Positions 12,785 to 22,689 of a stretch of DNA of 64,000 bases are shown here, one piece after another. Within the stretch, counting starts at the first letter, position 1, and every line of letters begins with the position of its first letter. The position numbers and the translations under genes are program-made. Location: positions 191,492,463 to 191,556,462 of the forward strand of contig CM045758.1 of NCBI GenBank assembly GCA_025200525.1. Reading direction: 5' to 3'. The stretch comes from Camellia lanceoleosa. Its lineage: Eukaryota > Streptophyta > Magnoliopsida > Ericales > Theaceae. The notes beneath the pieces were generated by a model, which ran no database searches, was not told the DNA's origin, and saw only the letters and a program-made list of their open reading frames with translations.

Positions 12785-12895
12785 AACAATTTGATTCGCT
12801 CTTACAGAGACTCGAACCGCCAACCTTCCACACCATAAACCTTATGCACCAAACTCTTCCCACTACACCTCTATAGCACCACATGGTTATTTATG
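12785..12895 (-). mobile_element. Possible tRNA-derived SINE fragment
   Basis: On the minus strand there is a box-B-like GGTTCGAGTCTC near 12805-12816, and upstream of it a box-A-like TAGTGGGAAGAG. No 5' or 3' boundary or poly-A tail was identified, and it lies inside the CACTA-like element. Confidence 0.3.
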
Positions 12896-12999
12896 CAACA
12901 TACATTATTTCTATAGTACATACATCCATATTAATATAAAAGTATATGTATAAACATAATTATTTTATTGAACATAATTTACGTAAAATAAACTATTTA

Positions 13000-13490
13000 C
13001 TTGCAAAATAAAAAAAGACCACCTTTGGCGACTAAAAATATTTTTTAGTCGCCAATTATGTACTTTTGGCTACTAATTACTTTTTAGTTGCTAAAAAACT
13101 TAACTTTTGCTAACCAAAATCGGATTTGGTCGCCAAAGATGTACTTTCAGCAACCAAAATTTTGGTTGCCAAAAAATTTAATTCCCGCAGTAGGATTTTA
13201 GTTCTCCGGCGCTAAAAATGGCCACTTTTGGCAACTAAACTTATTTTTTAGTTGTCAATTGTAGACTTTTGGCTACTAAAATTTTTTAGTCACCAAAAAG
13301 CTTTACTTTTGGCTACTAAAATTTTTTTAGTCGGTAAAACCCATATAATCAGCGACCAAACTTAGTTTTAGTCACCAATTGTAGACTTTTGACTACTAAT
13401 GTTGTTTTGGTTGTTGAAAGCTATACTTTCAGCGACCAAATTTTTTTTGGTCAGGAAATTTAGTCGCCAAATGTGCTTTTTCCTGTAGTG
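13000..13490. mobile_element. Second CACTA-like element, left end decayed
   Basis: The right end reads TTTTTCCTGTAGTG (inverse of CACTACAGGAAAAA), up to 13490. The whole block is made of subterminal repeats related to 'tttggcgactaaaa' in both orientations. A left terminus is not clear; the decayed 'acttgcaaaataaaa' near 12996 may be what is left of it. Confidence 0.5.
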
Positions 13491-14290
13491 TATATTGAGT
13501 TTAATTTATTTATTTTAAATCATTTACTGCATTTTAAAGATTTAGAAAATATATTGGCATTTTTTATTTTTTCAAAAATGTCATTATAAGCTTGGAAAGT
13601 TTTTGGCTTAGTGGCATTTCTCAAAATACTATAAAATATTTGTTTATTACACTTTTTACCTAAGTGCCATAAAAAGTAATTTGCACCTACCTAATGTCCT
13701 GACATTTTTTAAAAAATGTCATTGCTACTAAAGTTTAGTGGCATTTGTTAGTAAATGTTACGAACATAATTTTTTGTGTCATTATTTTATAAAATGCCAT
13801 AAAATTGATGTGACATTTCTTTATTGAAATGCCATTAAAGCCTTATATGTTTGTGGTTCTGTGACATTTTTCTAAAACATTTAATTCAAATTTTTATTTT
13901 TGTGACATTTTTTAAAAACATATCACTAGTGTAGTGTTACTAAAGTATAAATTTATTGTAGTGACATTTTTGTTGTAGTGAAGTGACACTTTTTTTAATT
14001 AAAATGCCACTAGAGCCTTGTATGTTTGTGGCTCTATGAAATTTTTTAAAAAAATGCCAACAAATATTCTTTTTGTAACATTTTTTAAGAACATGCCACT
14101 AGTATGGTGTCATTAAAATGTGTTTTTGTTGTAGTGACAATTTGTGAGATAGGATTTACTAGTAAATATTCCAAAAGATAAAAAATTATTTCAAACATAT
14201 TAATTTTTTTATCTCATATTTTAATTAAAAAATTAATAAAATAATCTATTCCTAAACTTAAAATTAGGAGGTAACTTTCCTCAACAACTA

Positions 14291-14478
14291 ATGCATGAGG
14301 ATGCCTACGTAACAGTAAGACGTGATCATATTACTAAACAAATAAATAAATAAATTGAAAATGAAGCTGAAAAAAATGATTACGGATGCATGAGGATGCC
14401 TACGTGACAGTAAGACGTGATCATATTACTAAATAAAAAAAAAAAAATTAAAAATGAAGTTAAAAAAATGATTACGGT
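14291..14478. repeat. ~95 bp direct duplication upstream of the P450
   Basis: Two adjacent copies start ATGCATGAGGATGCC (14291 and 14386). Both contain 'agacgtgatcatatt' and end in 'atgattacgg'. Copy 2 has CTACGTGAC where copy 1 has CTACGTAAC. They lie roughly 370-550 bp before the P450 start codon, so they may be promoter sequence. Confidence 0.75.
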
Positions 14479-14767
14479 TTGTTATGATCATCCCTACTAA
14501 CAACGTTGTATTTGATTGAAATATTTAAAAAATAAAAAAAATAAATAAATGAAATTTAAATAAAATATATTTCTAAGTCAATTAATTTTACACATATTTT
14601 TTTTTTCATTTTCTAAATTTATTCCTAAATCTCCCACTAAATACTAAATTGATGCTTAGAAAATACTTTATCACATATATCATAGTCGATTAAACCAAAA
14701 AAAATTCAATATCCATCAAATAGATGCAGCAAATCAAAATCATAACTATTTACCGTACACACTGACA

Positions 14768-14778
14768 CTATATATATT
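14768..14778 (+). promoter_or_regulatory. TATA box of the P450 gene
   Basis: CTATATATATT lies about 65-75 bp before the start codon. This predicts a transcription start near 14800 and a short 5' leader. It is the only good TATA element in the immediate upstream region. Confidence 0.5.
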
Positions 14779-14842
14779 CATTCAAATCCATCCTAAAAAA
14801 ACAAGTATAATCCAATCTTCTTTACAGATTAATCAACCAGAC

Positions 14843-15205
14843 ATGGAAGTTACTTTGCCATACATATCTCTCTCTGTTTTCTTTCTTCTTATTGCTTTCA
14901 AGTTCTTATCGAAAGCAAGAACACAGAAGAATCTCCCTCCAAGCCCACCGGCTCTTCCGGTGATCGGTCACTTCCACCTTCTCAAAAAACCTCTCCACCG
15001 CACTCTCTACCAACTCTCCCAAAACCTCGGGTCCGTCTTCTCCCTCCGGTTCGGTTCACACCTCGTGGTGGTTGTATCCTCACCGTCCGCGGTGGAGGAA
15101 TGCTTCACCAAGAACGCCGTCGTCTTAGCCAACCGCTCTCGCGTCGCCTTCGGCAAGTACGTGGGCTACAACTACACGACCGTCGTTGCGGCCTCCTTCG
15201 GCGAC
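14843..15205 (+). CDS. P450 exon 1, 5' part (residues 1-121)
   Basis: It opens with ATG in a favourable context (gacATGGAA). A hydrophobic anchor of about 19 residues is followed by a basic stretch (KARTQK) and the hinge [13 protein letters not shown], which orients the enzyme on the ER membrane. It also carries LRFGS and GYNYTTVV, both typical of CYP81. Codon use is GC-richer than the surrounding DNA, as expected for a host exon. The frame ends at the TGA formed by the first bases of the inserted LTR, so the predicted product is an inactive 121-residue stub without any haem-binding part. Confidence 0.85.
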
Positions 15206-16019
15206 TGAGAGGGTAATTTATACTCAAAATTGGGCCGAGCCTTTCTATGGGCCGTACGAAGAAGCTTAGAAGGTTGGCCGTAGAAGTGGTAGACCGGTCC
15301 AGAGTAAGAGATTTACCACTGAAGTAATTAGTATAGTTCGGTCACCATTGTTTAAGTCCGGTCTCATCGTTCAGGACCGAGGTATGTTGAGCACTGTTCG
15401 CGGACCTGACTGCGGGTTAGGTCGGCTTAATTCTTCCATGGGTAACTCGGCCTTGCATGTGAGGCCGAGGTAGGAGAAAGGTTATGTAGAGCCGAGGTGA
15501 TCATTAGATCGGTCGAGACATGCTGCAGCTCGTTTGACCTCGGCGTGAGAAACCGAGGTAGGAGTATGGAAAGGCGTAACTAAGCTATGTGTTAGCTCAG
15601 TCATACAGGCGGTCTCAAGTGAAATGTTACTTCGGTCTTGAAGTAGTTCGGCCATAAGAAGAACCATCTCACTTGGTTTAAGCAGTGAGGGGGGTGTTGA
15701 GAGAAGCATTATCTCTCAGGAGTTTGAATCCTAGGAGGACTCTACATGGAGGAGTAAGAGTCCTACTAGGATTGTGCCACACGAAACCTATATAAACTCA
15801 CCAATATCACCTTTGGAGAGGTAATGCAACTTTGCTTCTTGAATACATAGAGCTCTTGCCTATTTGTCTTGCTAACTGACTTAGGCATCGGAGAGATTTC
15901 CGGCCCACACCCGCCGGGTAGCTCACGTTTGTATTTTCAGGTGGTAGAACGACATCGTACGGAGGAACGTAGACTTGATCAACAGGATTATACGAGAAGG
16001 TATATTTCTTTCCCGTACA
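15206..16019 (+). mobile_element. Solo-LTR-like insertion in P450 exon 1
   Basis: The 814 bp block begins TGAGAGGG and ends CGTACA (TG...CA termini). It is flanked by GCGAC (15201-15205) and ACGAC (16020-16024), a 5 bp duplication with one mismatch. Removing the block plus one duplicate leaves the P450 frame continuous. Inside are a TATA element (CTATATAAA, 15788-15796), a 'gaggggggtgttgagag' phrase (15687) and a U5-like 'ctgacttaggcatcggag' (15878-15895). This suggests plus orientation. It has no coding capacity. It could also be a small non-autonomous LTR element with diverged ends. Confidence 0.8.
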
Positions 16020-16024
16020 ACGAC

Positions 16025-16540
16025 CACTGGCGCAACCTCCGCCGCATCATGGCGATGGAAATCTTCTCCACCAGCCGCCTCAATGCCTTCTTATCCATTA
16101 GACAAGACGAAATCAAGCTTTTACTCATCAGATTGTCCCAAAACTCGTCTCGTGATTTCAAAAAAGTCGAATTGAAATCCAAGTTTTACGAGCTGACCTT
16201 CAACATTGTCATGAGAATGATCGCCGGAAAGCGGTATTACGGTGACGACTTGTCGAACTACGAGGAGGCCAAGGAGTTCCGGGAGCTCGTGATCGAGGCG
16301 TTCAAGTATGGCGGTGCGTCGAACCCCGGCGATTTCTTACCGGTTTTACGGTGGATTGATTATCAGGGCTTAGAGAAAAATTTGGGGAGAATTCAAAAGA
16401 AAATGGACGCTTTCCTGCAAGATTTGATCAATGAGCACAGGCGTGACAAGAGTAAGAACACCATGATCGATCATTTCCTTTCCTTGCAAGAGTCACAACC
16501 AGATTATTATACAGATGAAATCATCAGAGGGCTTATCTCG
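16025..16540 (+). CDS. P450 exon 1, 3' part (residues 122-293)
   Basis: It continues the P450 from the C-helix HWRNLRR through the middle of the protein: FYELTFNIVMRMIAGKRY, the GDFLPVLRWID segment and DHFLSLQE before the I-helix. It ends at TCG followed by the donor GTCAGT, which leaves a phase-0 junction. It has no internal stop. The frame is also open backwards into the LTR to about 15869, but the first in-frame ATG within exon sequence is at 16049, after the C-helix tryptophan. A product started there would lack the membrane anchor and part of the haem pocket. Confidence 0.85.
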
Positions 16541-16744
16541 GTCAGTGTGCTCTCTCCATTCATTTTTTCAGTATTGATAGAGGCCTCCAATATTGAGCTA
16601 GCAGTGTAAAAAAAAAAAAACTAATAATTCAAAATATTAATTTTAGTACTCTCATTAAATACTAATTACATGACAATGAGAAAAAAAAAAATCAAGATTA
16701 AAATATCACATCACAATGAGTGAAATTTACTATCAACTTATTAA

Positions 16745-16926
16745 GGCCAAGTTTGGCATAACCTAAATAATACAAAAAGTCAAAAAGTCACTATCCTATT
16801 TAAGTCACATCATCTTATTTAAATCACATCACCTCTTTAACATATCACATCAAACCCAATTCAAACCCAACCCATATAACCCAATAAGTCAAAAAGTGTA
16901 TTTTTTTAGAACATCCCAACCAATCC
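16745..16926. mobile_element. Decayed Tourist-like MITE in the intron
   Basis: It begins GGCCAAGTTTGG after TAA and ends CCAACCAATCC before TAA, so a 3 bp duplication is possible. Its interior ('aataagtcaaaaagtgtattt') resembles the right half of the better preserved MITE at 18261-18409. The right inverted repeat is badly diverged. Confidence 0.4.
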
Positions 16927-17141
16927 TAAAACTAGTTTTAGAACTTAAGAATTAAAGGTCCAAAAAATTTTCAACAAAAAAGAAGACAAAACATAGTAAG
17001 ATAAAGGGAGACTTATTTATAAGTCCTTTTTCAGAACCTTATGCTAGGCTAAGTCCTGTGTAATTTCTAATAGAGTCTTAAGTCCTATTTTTATAAGAAT
17101 GTATTCCACAAGATCCTAATATTTTTACCCCTCATTTTCAC

Positions 17142-17142
<1 letters not shown>

Positions 17143-17174
<32 letters not shown>
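17143..17174. repeat. (CT)n microsatellite
   Basis: About 15 CT units in the P450 intron. Antisense open frames of alternating Arg-Glu come only from this repeat. Confidence 0.9.
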
Positions 17175-17177
<3 letters not shown>

Positions 17178-17627
17178 ATTCGTTGTGGCGGTGAGTTTGA
17201 TTTGAGCAGTGACTTGAATCCCACGAAGCTTCCCAAATCGCAACCAATCAAGATCGAATATGGAATCGATGATGTGTTGCTTCAGTAGATCGCATAAACT
17301 AGGATCGAATCGCATGTCGTAGAGTCCGTGGAAAATATACAATTCGGAACAATAGATGGAGAGAAAGTGATAAGGAATTGTGAACTAATCTTGAAAATCT
17401 GGAGCAGTGCACGTGGGATAATTGGTATTGATATTGCCTTGAGTAGTTCGAAGCTGAAGTTTGAGAACTCGGGTCATGTGAATTTTGACAAGAAAAAATA
17501 AAAAAATTTAAAAAATAAATAATTTTTTAAATTTTACAATTAATAATACAAAATAAAAATATATTAAGATTATATATCTATTTCAAAACAAACGGATTAA
17601 AAAAATAAAAACTTATTAAGTTTGCGA

Positions 17628-17990
17628 AACGTAACGTGACACATTACGTTACGTTTATGTAAATGTCACATTACGTTTATATAGGTGTCACGTTATGTTA
17701 CGTTTATGTAGGTGTCACATTACGTTCATATTGGTGTCACGTTACGTTTATATAGGTGTCACGTTACGTTACGTTTACGTAGATATGTCACGTTACGTTT
17801 ATATAGGTGTCACGTTACATTACGTTTATGTAGATATGTCACGTTACGTTTATATAGGTGTCACGTTACGTTTATGTAGGTGTCACGTTACGTTTATGTA
17901 GATATGTCACGTTACGTTTATGTAGATGTCACGTTACGTATAGGTGTCACGTTACGTTTATGTACGTGTCACGTTACGTTACGTTTATAT
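17628..17990. repeat. ACGT-rich minisatellite (about 14 units)
   Basis: The unit is GTCACGTTACGTTTATRTAG plus 1-10 bases. GTCAC starts occur near 17664, 17686, 17712, 17734, 17757, 17787, 17808, 17838, 17859, 17881, 17905, 17927, 17945 and 17967, so the usual step is 21-22 bp with 26-30 bp variants. An inverted unit (ACGTAACGTGAC, about 17629-17640) caps the left edge. Every unit contributes at least two ACGT cores. Confidence 0.9.
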
Positions 17991-18260
17991 CAATTTCCCC
18001 TATATATAGTTTTATTATTATTTATGATATTAACAACTAATATTGAGGGTAAATATGTCAAGAAACTTCCCACAGGACTTATGGGAACATAAGTTTTTTT
18101 GTGGGATCAAATGTAGCACAAGTCTCCCTAATAGGACTTCTAAATAATTTTCCCTAAGATAAAAGGCAAATTAACTGTTTTAGAGCTATAAAACAGGTTT
18201 GTTATTTTACTACTTTTTTTCCCCCTCCGAAATGACCACTCCATCTCTTCCCTCTATTTA

Positions 18261-18409
18261 GGCCAAGCTTGGCTATCCTATTTTAGTCCATACCTTTTAT
18301 CTTTTTATCGTTTTTGGGTCACATCAATCAATATCTCCTCTCTATTTTTTTTACACATAATTCAATAAAAGTTAAAAAATACACTTATTTAGTCTTCCCA
18401 AGCTTGGCC
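18261..18409. mobile_element. Tourist-like (PIF/Harbinger) MITE in the P450 intron
   Basis: A 149 bp block with perfect inverted ends GGCCAAGCTTGG / CCAAGCTTGGCC, flanked by TTA on both sides. Size, ends and TTA duplication are the signature of Tourist-like MITEs. Non-coding. Confidence 0.85.
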
Positions 18410-19239
18410 TTAGTTATCAAAACAACAATATTACAAATTTAGACTTAATTATTAAAAATTATTATCTTATAATTTAAATTTATTTTACATATAAATCTTA
18501 CAAATTTAATTTTTACTGCATAAATCATTCACCAAAAAAAATTAGAGTGGATAAGTCTAGATCTCCAACTTATTCGTATACAAATTATTGGTGTAAAAAT
18601 GTCGTTGGTGGTATTTTTTGTGCCAATTTTATTTTTGTTTTTTTCATTTTAGTGTAATAAAAAATTATTTAAAATTAAATATAGATTAAAGATAAAATAA
18701 TTACATCATTTGTCTTTTTTAATTTCAATATAATTTATAAAGGCGAATCATTAATAGGATTAAATTATTATAATATGAAAAATTAAAGAATAAAACTAAT
18801 GTAGTAGAATTATAAGAATCAAAATGTCACAAAAAACAAACTACATAAATTATGGGTATAATTTGTCTACATTATTAATTTATTATATATTATTTTGACA
18901 TTAATTATAGAATCAAATAAGTATGATTAATCAAATTAATAAAAATGGCCTCAGGTTTAAGATGAGATTTAGAACAATTTCAACAAACATACTATACCAA
19001 TTAAGACATAATACTTGTAAGTGAATTCTATCATTTGACATCAAACTAATCTAATATTGTGTTATTAGTAGTGTATGCTAATATCCATAATATTATTAAA
19101 TTGAGATCTAACACTTTAAAACCAAATACATATGAAGTTTTACCATCACTACATAATTAAGTTGTACTTGGAGCCTTATTGTAAAAATTATGCAAAAATA
19201 TGATTTCCTTAATTTAATTTATTAACATTTAATGATCAG

Positions 19240-19866
19240 GTCATGATACTAGGAGGCACCAACACGTCTGCAGTGACAATGGAATGGGCATTGTCTCTTT
19301 TGGTGAATCACCTAGAGGTGTTAAAGAAGGCAAGAGTTGAGCTAGACACTCATGTAGGCCAAGAACGCTTGATTGATGAACCCGATCTCTCAAAGCTACA
19401 TTACCTTCAAGCTATCATTTATGAGACTTCTCGATTATTCCCAGCAGCACCGCTATTGCTACCACACGTATCATCTGATGATTGTATCATAGAGGGATTC
19501 AACGTGCCACGCGACACAATCTTGTTGGTTAATGCATGGGCCATTCATAGGGATCCTAAGGTTTGGGATGACCCTACAAGCTTTAAGCCAGAGAGGTTTG
19601 AATGTGGGGAAATAGAAGGACGCAAGTTATTGCCGTTTGGGTTGGGAAGGAGAGCTTGTCCTGCGGTTGGTATGGCACAACGCGTGTTGGGTTTGGCTTT
19701 GGGATCATTGATTCAGTGCTTTGAGTGGGAAAAGGTCAATGGGGAGACAATTGATTTAACTGAAGCGAATGGGCTTACCACGCCCAAAGTTGAGCCATTG
19801 GAAGCCATGTGCAAAGTGCGTAACGTCATGAGCAAGGTTCTCTGTGAAGTTACAAATGATGTTTGA
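19240..19866 (+). CDS. P450 exon 2 (residues 294-501, haem-binding half)
   Basis: The exon starts immediately after the AG acceptor with [10 protein letters not shown], the oxygen-activating I-helix. An Asn stands where the usual acidic residue (D/E) precedes the conserved Thr. The K-helix ETSR, the PERF-type meander and the haem loop with its Cys ligand follow. The residue two after that Cys is Ala, not the usual Gly, but the PROSITE-style pattern tolerates Ala. The C-terminus ([12 protein letters not shown]) is of the CYP81 type. The frame is fully open to the TGA. With exon 1 broken it would not be translated in its normal context. Confidence 0.9.
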   Translation, partial: VMILGGTNTSAVTMEWALSLLVNHLEVLKKARVELDTHVGQERLIDEPDLSKLHYLQAIIYETSRLFPAAPLLLPHVSSDDCIIEGFNVPRDTILLVNAWAIHRDPKVWDDPTSFKPERFECGEIEGRKLLPFGLGRRACPAVGMAQRVLGLALGSLIQCFEWEKVNGETIDLTEANGLTTPKVEPLEAMCKVRNVMSKVLCEVTNDV

Positions 19867-21109
19867 GCAACTTTTTTATGAAACGTTTATAATATGTTCC
19901 ACATGTTATTTGATACTTTATCTTTTTGTTTTTTGCTATGATGTTTGTGGTAAGGAAAATAATATATAAGTCCACTTTTTAAATATATTTTCTAAACCTA
20001 ATGATGTGTAAGTTATATAATTGGTTGATGATTAGAGGACACATGAAAGAGTGTGTTATTTTTAATATTCGAATTAATTATTACATCATTATGTTTGAAA
20101 GATGAGTCTAATTTTTAGTTTTGAATAACAATGCTCTTGTGGTAATGAACAAGGCAAAGATTGATTTTTCCAATTGAGTTAAAAGGGAAAATATGAAGTA
20201 ATTGGAAAATAAGAAAAAATTATATGCAAATTAGTAAAAGAAAGGAATATCCACACCAAACTGATTCTACCTATACAAACAAGCCTTCAAAAAATTTCAT
20301 AAACATATGAAGGGTTCACTTTAAATTTTTTGATTCTTTTGAACCTTAATCTATGAATCAAATCCTAATCGTGATCGATAATTCTTAATTTTTTTTGAAA
20401 CTGAAATCAAACCACCCCCTTAAAAAAATCAAACCAAATAGTAGGCTTTTAATTGGTTCAGATGATTTTACTGTTTAACTTCTTCTTCTTCTTCTTCTTC
20501 TTTTTTATTTTTTATTTTTTTTTAACACCCTATTTAGAGTCCATTATTTGTTTTGATATTTGTTTGCTATCCAAATTACATTGGATTCCAGTGTCATAGG
20601 ATCGCATTGCTTGGGCTCATGTAGTATGGATTCAAATAGTACAACTCCAAATGATATTGAGCCTAATATTTTGAGTCAAATAATATTTTGCATAGATCAG
20701 GATTAAATTTTTTAAAAAACAACTTTCAGTAAAATCAAATTTTGGAAAATTGTTTATAAATCATGATTTTTTAACTAAAAAGTTTTGCAATTAAAATTTT
20801 TTAATAAAACAAAAATTTGGAGAATGGGTTAGAAAACATAATTTGTTATCAAAATAGGCTAAGAAATCTTAACCAAAAAAATTGAAAGTTTATTTATTTA
20901 TTTTAGTAAGTACGAGTTTGATATTGTTTTTCATTTTTTATTTTCAATTCTAAAAAACACTCATACTTTAAAAAGAGTAACCCAACTTTATTTTATTTTT
21001 GAATAAATTTTACTGATCTCTCGTGAAGTTTAAGTAAAATATAGTAAATTTTACAATTTTAGCATAATTATATCAAATTCCCTCAATATTTTAATTTATA
21101 TAATATTTA
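19867..21109. other. Intergenic, no gene seen
   Basis: AT-rich DNA downstream of the P450. An AATAAT polyadenylation-like signal lies about 90 bp after the stop, and a TTC microsatellite is at about 20479-20503. I see no reading frame or repeat family in it. Confidence 0.6.
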
Positions 21110-21341
21110 GGCCTCGTTTGAGAACAGGCTTTTTTAGTAACTTTTTGGCTAAAATATGATGTAAAAAAAAATTAATATGTTTGGGATGACTTTTTGATTT
21201 TTTACAAAAAGATGTGCAAAAGGTAGAGAGAAAATAGAATCTTTGACTTTTTAGTATAGGTTGTTAGTTTTTTGGATTTTTTTAGTGACTTTTGGCTTTT
21301 AGGCTAAAAAAAGCCAAAAAGTGATGTTGCCAAACGAGGCC
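21110..21341. mobile_element. Tourist-like MITE
   Basis: A 232 bp block with ends GGCCTCGTTTG / CAAACGAGGCC and TTA duplications (21107-21109, 21342-21344). The interior has inverted 'ttagtaactttttggctaaa' / 'tttggctttaggctaaa'-type sequence. It has a different end sequence from the intronic MITE but the same target preference. Confidence 0.85.
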
Positions 21342-21699
21342 TTAGTCTTATTTTCATCAATAATTCATTAGTTCGAACTAATTTGGACTCACTTCCGTGA
21401 TTTAAACCATTTATTTTATACAACTAATTAAGGAAATTATTCATGCAAAAAATTAAGGTTAAATTACAAATACACCTCCTGAGATTTGTTTAAAGTACAG
21501 ATTGTCTTCTATGGTTTGGAAAATTACAAATACTCCCTTATTAGAATTTTTATTTAACAGAATTAGCTAAAAAAAACAAAATTTATAATTGCTCTCTTAT
21601 ACAATAATAAAATTACCAAAATTATAAATTGAAATATATTTATAATATCATTAAAAACAGTTAATTAACTTGATGATTTATTAACAAAACGAGCATTTG

Positions 21700-22689
21700 T
21701 TATGAAATTAGAAATTTCAGGGTATAGTGATTCCAGTTTTTACCCGTCACTTGTCGTATTCCGGACTTGGGTCCATATGGTTTTGAATGGTTATTCATAT
21801 CTTGTTTCACTTGTTTTCCCTCTGTTTTGATTATTGGGTTGTAATTGTGTATTTGGAACAGGTTAGTTGTTTGTTTTTCCAAACCTATGATGCCCAGATT
21901 TTTGACTCTTGCGCTCGAGCGGGCTTCATAAATTTTGCTCCTCCGCGCGAGCGGCCATCCTTACACTCGAGCGGGATTTGTCAACTCTCAGTATTTTAGC
22001 AGGTCTGCAAATACTGGAAAAGTGCATTGGACGCTCGAGCATCTAGTTTCACGCTCGAGCGAAACTTTGTATCTGACGCTCAAGCGTCACTTTCCACGTT
22101 CGAGCGGACTGCGTTTATAACAGCCTGTGAAGATGATGTTTTTGTTCACTTTTTCATCTCTCTCTCTCTCTCTCTCTAAAACTCTCCAAAACTCTAGATC
22201 TAGAGTTTCTCTCTCTAAAACTCACTTTCTCTATTCGATTTCATCTAGATCTGTTGATCTCTTCACCCTAGTGCCTTTGAAAAAAAGGTAAAGTGCTTCA
22301 AGATCTTCATTTTGATCTGAACAAACTTGGATTTCGGTGTCTTTGGAGTTTCAACCTTGCTTTGCTCATCTTCTTTTCTTGAGGTAGGGATTTTTGAGCT
22401 TCTCCTCAATTCCTCTTTATAGATAAACTTGTGGCATTTTCATTATGTTAAAAACCATAGTTGGTGGTTGTTTTTGTTAAAAATCATATGGGTGGATTTG
22501 GGTTTAAAATGGTGAGTTTGTGGGTTTGTGTATAATTGGCTGTGGGTTACCAATCATGTTTAGAATGTAAATTGGGAAGGTTTGGTATATCGTTTATTGA
22601 CTTGAAATATCAAAGAGAAGTTTAATGTTGAATAGAAATGGGGTGTAGCTCGACTTTTTCACGTCTCGTTTCGGAGAGCTCGAATTGGT
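21700..22689 (+). mobile_element. LTR-like fragment with palindrome array 2
   Basis: Order: the palindrome array, GTTTATAACAGCC, a CT-rich leader ('ctctctctctctct', 22160-22180), then 'aaggtaaagtgc'. The minus strand of LTR c has the same order (array, then 'cactttttcaactctcactctctc'), so this is a relative of LTR c in plus orientation. Its left edge is not defined. On the right it is cut by the Tat-type LTR end at 22690. Confidence 0.5.
21911..22106. repeat. CGCTCGAGCG palindrome array 2 (about 7 copies)
   Basis: Copies include GCGCTCGAGCG, CGCGCGAGCG, ACTCGAGCG, CGCTCAAGCG and CGTTCGAGCG. The spacer 'cagtattttagcag' followed by 'gcaaatactgg' forms its own inverted repeat in the middle of the array. 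Confidence 0.8.

Larger units (their letters stand above)
10285..14136. mobile_element. CACTA-like DNA transposon, non-autonomous, interrupted
   Basis: Termini CACTACAACA (left) and TGTTGTAGTG (right) are perfect 10 bp inverted repeats. A 3 bp ACA duplication is seen when the left end is taken from flank copy 1. The body has many subterminal motifs of the form 'tgacattt...agtggcattt' (12517-12780 and 13560-14130), usual for En/Spm-type elements. No transposase frame is visible. LTR c splits it near the left end, and a second CACTA-like element sits at about 13000-13490. Confidence 0.6.
16541..19239 (+). other. P450 intron (2.7 kb, repeat-filled)
   Basis: Donor GTCAGT; acceptor AATGATCAG before GTCATGATACTAGG. 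The intron is AT-rich and has no open frame of note. It holds a MITE-like block at 16745-16926, a CT repeat at 17143-17174, an ACGT-rich minisatellite at 17628-17990 and a clear MITE at 18261-18409. This makes it long for a family whose intron is often a few hundred bases. Confidence 0.8.
14843..19866 (+). pseudogene. Cytochrome P450, CYP81-like, disrupted by an LTR insertion
   Basis: This is a plant P450 monooxygenase of the CYP81 type (ER-anchored, haem-thiolate; the family hydroxylates flavonoids, lignans and other specialised metabolites, and the substrate here is unknown). Coding pieces are 14843-15205, 16025-16540 and 19240-19866. They total 501 codons, the normal family length, and the single phase-0 intron is where CYP81 genes carry it. 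Motifs in order: N-terminal anchor (residues 4-22), proline hinge LPPSPP, C-helix WRNLR at the exon 1 junction, I-helix GGTNTS (298-303), ETSR (355-358), PERF (410-413) and haem loop [10 protein letters not shown] with Cys433. The only disabling change seen is the insertion, which stops translation after residue 121. The insertion target falls inside the Gly-Asp-His-Trp block. Confident on family; subfamily and activity are not determined. Confidence 0.9.

Noticed and set aside
12790..12820. Functional tRNA gene
   Set aside because: Only a box-B-like and a loose box-A-like phrase; no acceptor or anticodon stem could be drawn.
15869..16024. Alternative first exon of the P450 starting at 15869
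   Set aside because: The apparent start there is TTG, the sequence is LTR U5, and the encoded residues do not match P450; the true N-terminus is at 14843.
17695..18092. Open frames over the intronic minisatellite
   Set aside because: Repetitive peptides (SRYVYIGVTLR-like) arise from the 21-22 bp unit in several frames at once; no start context or family match.
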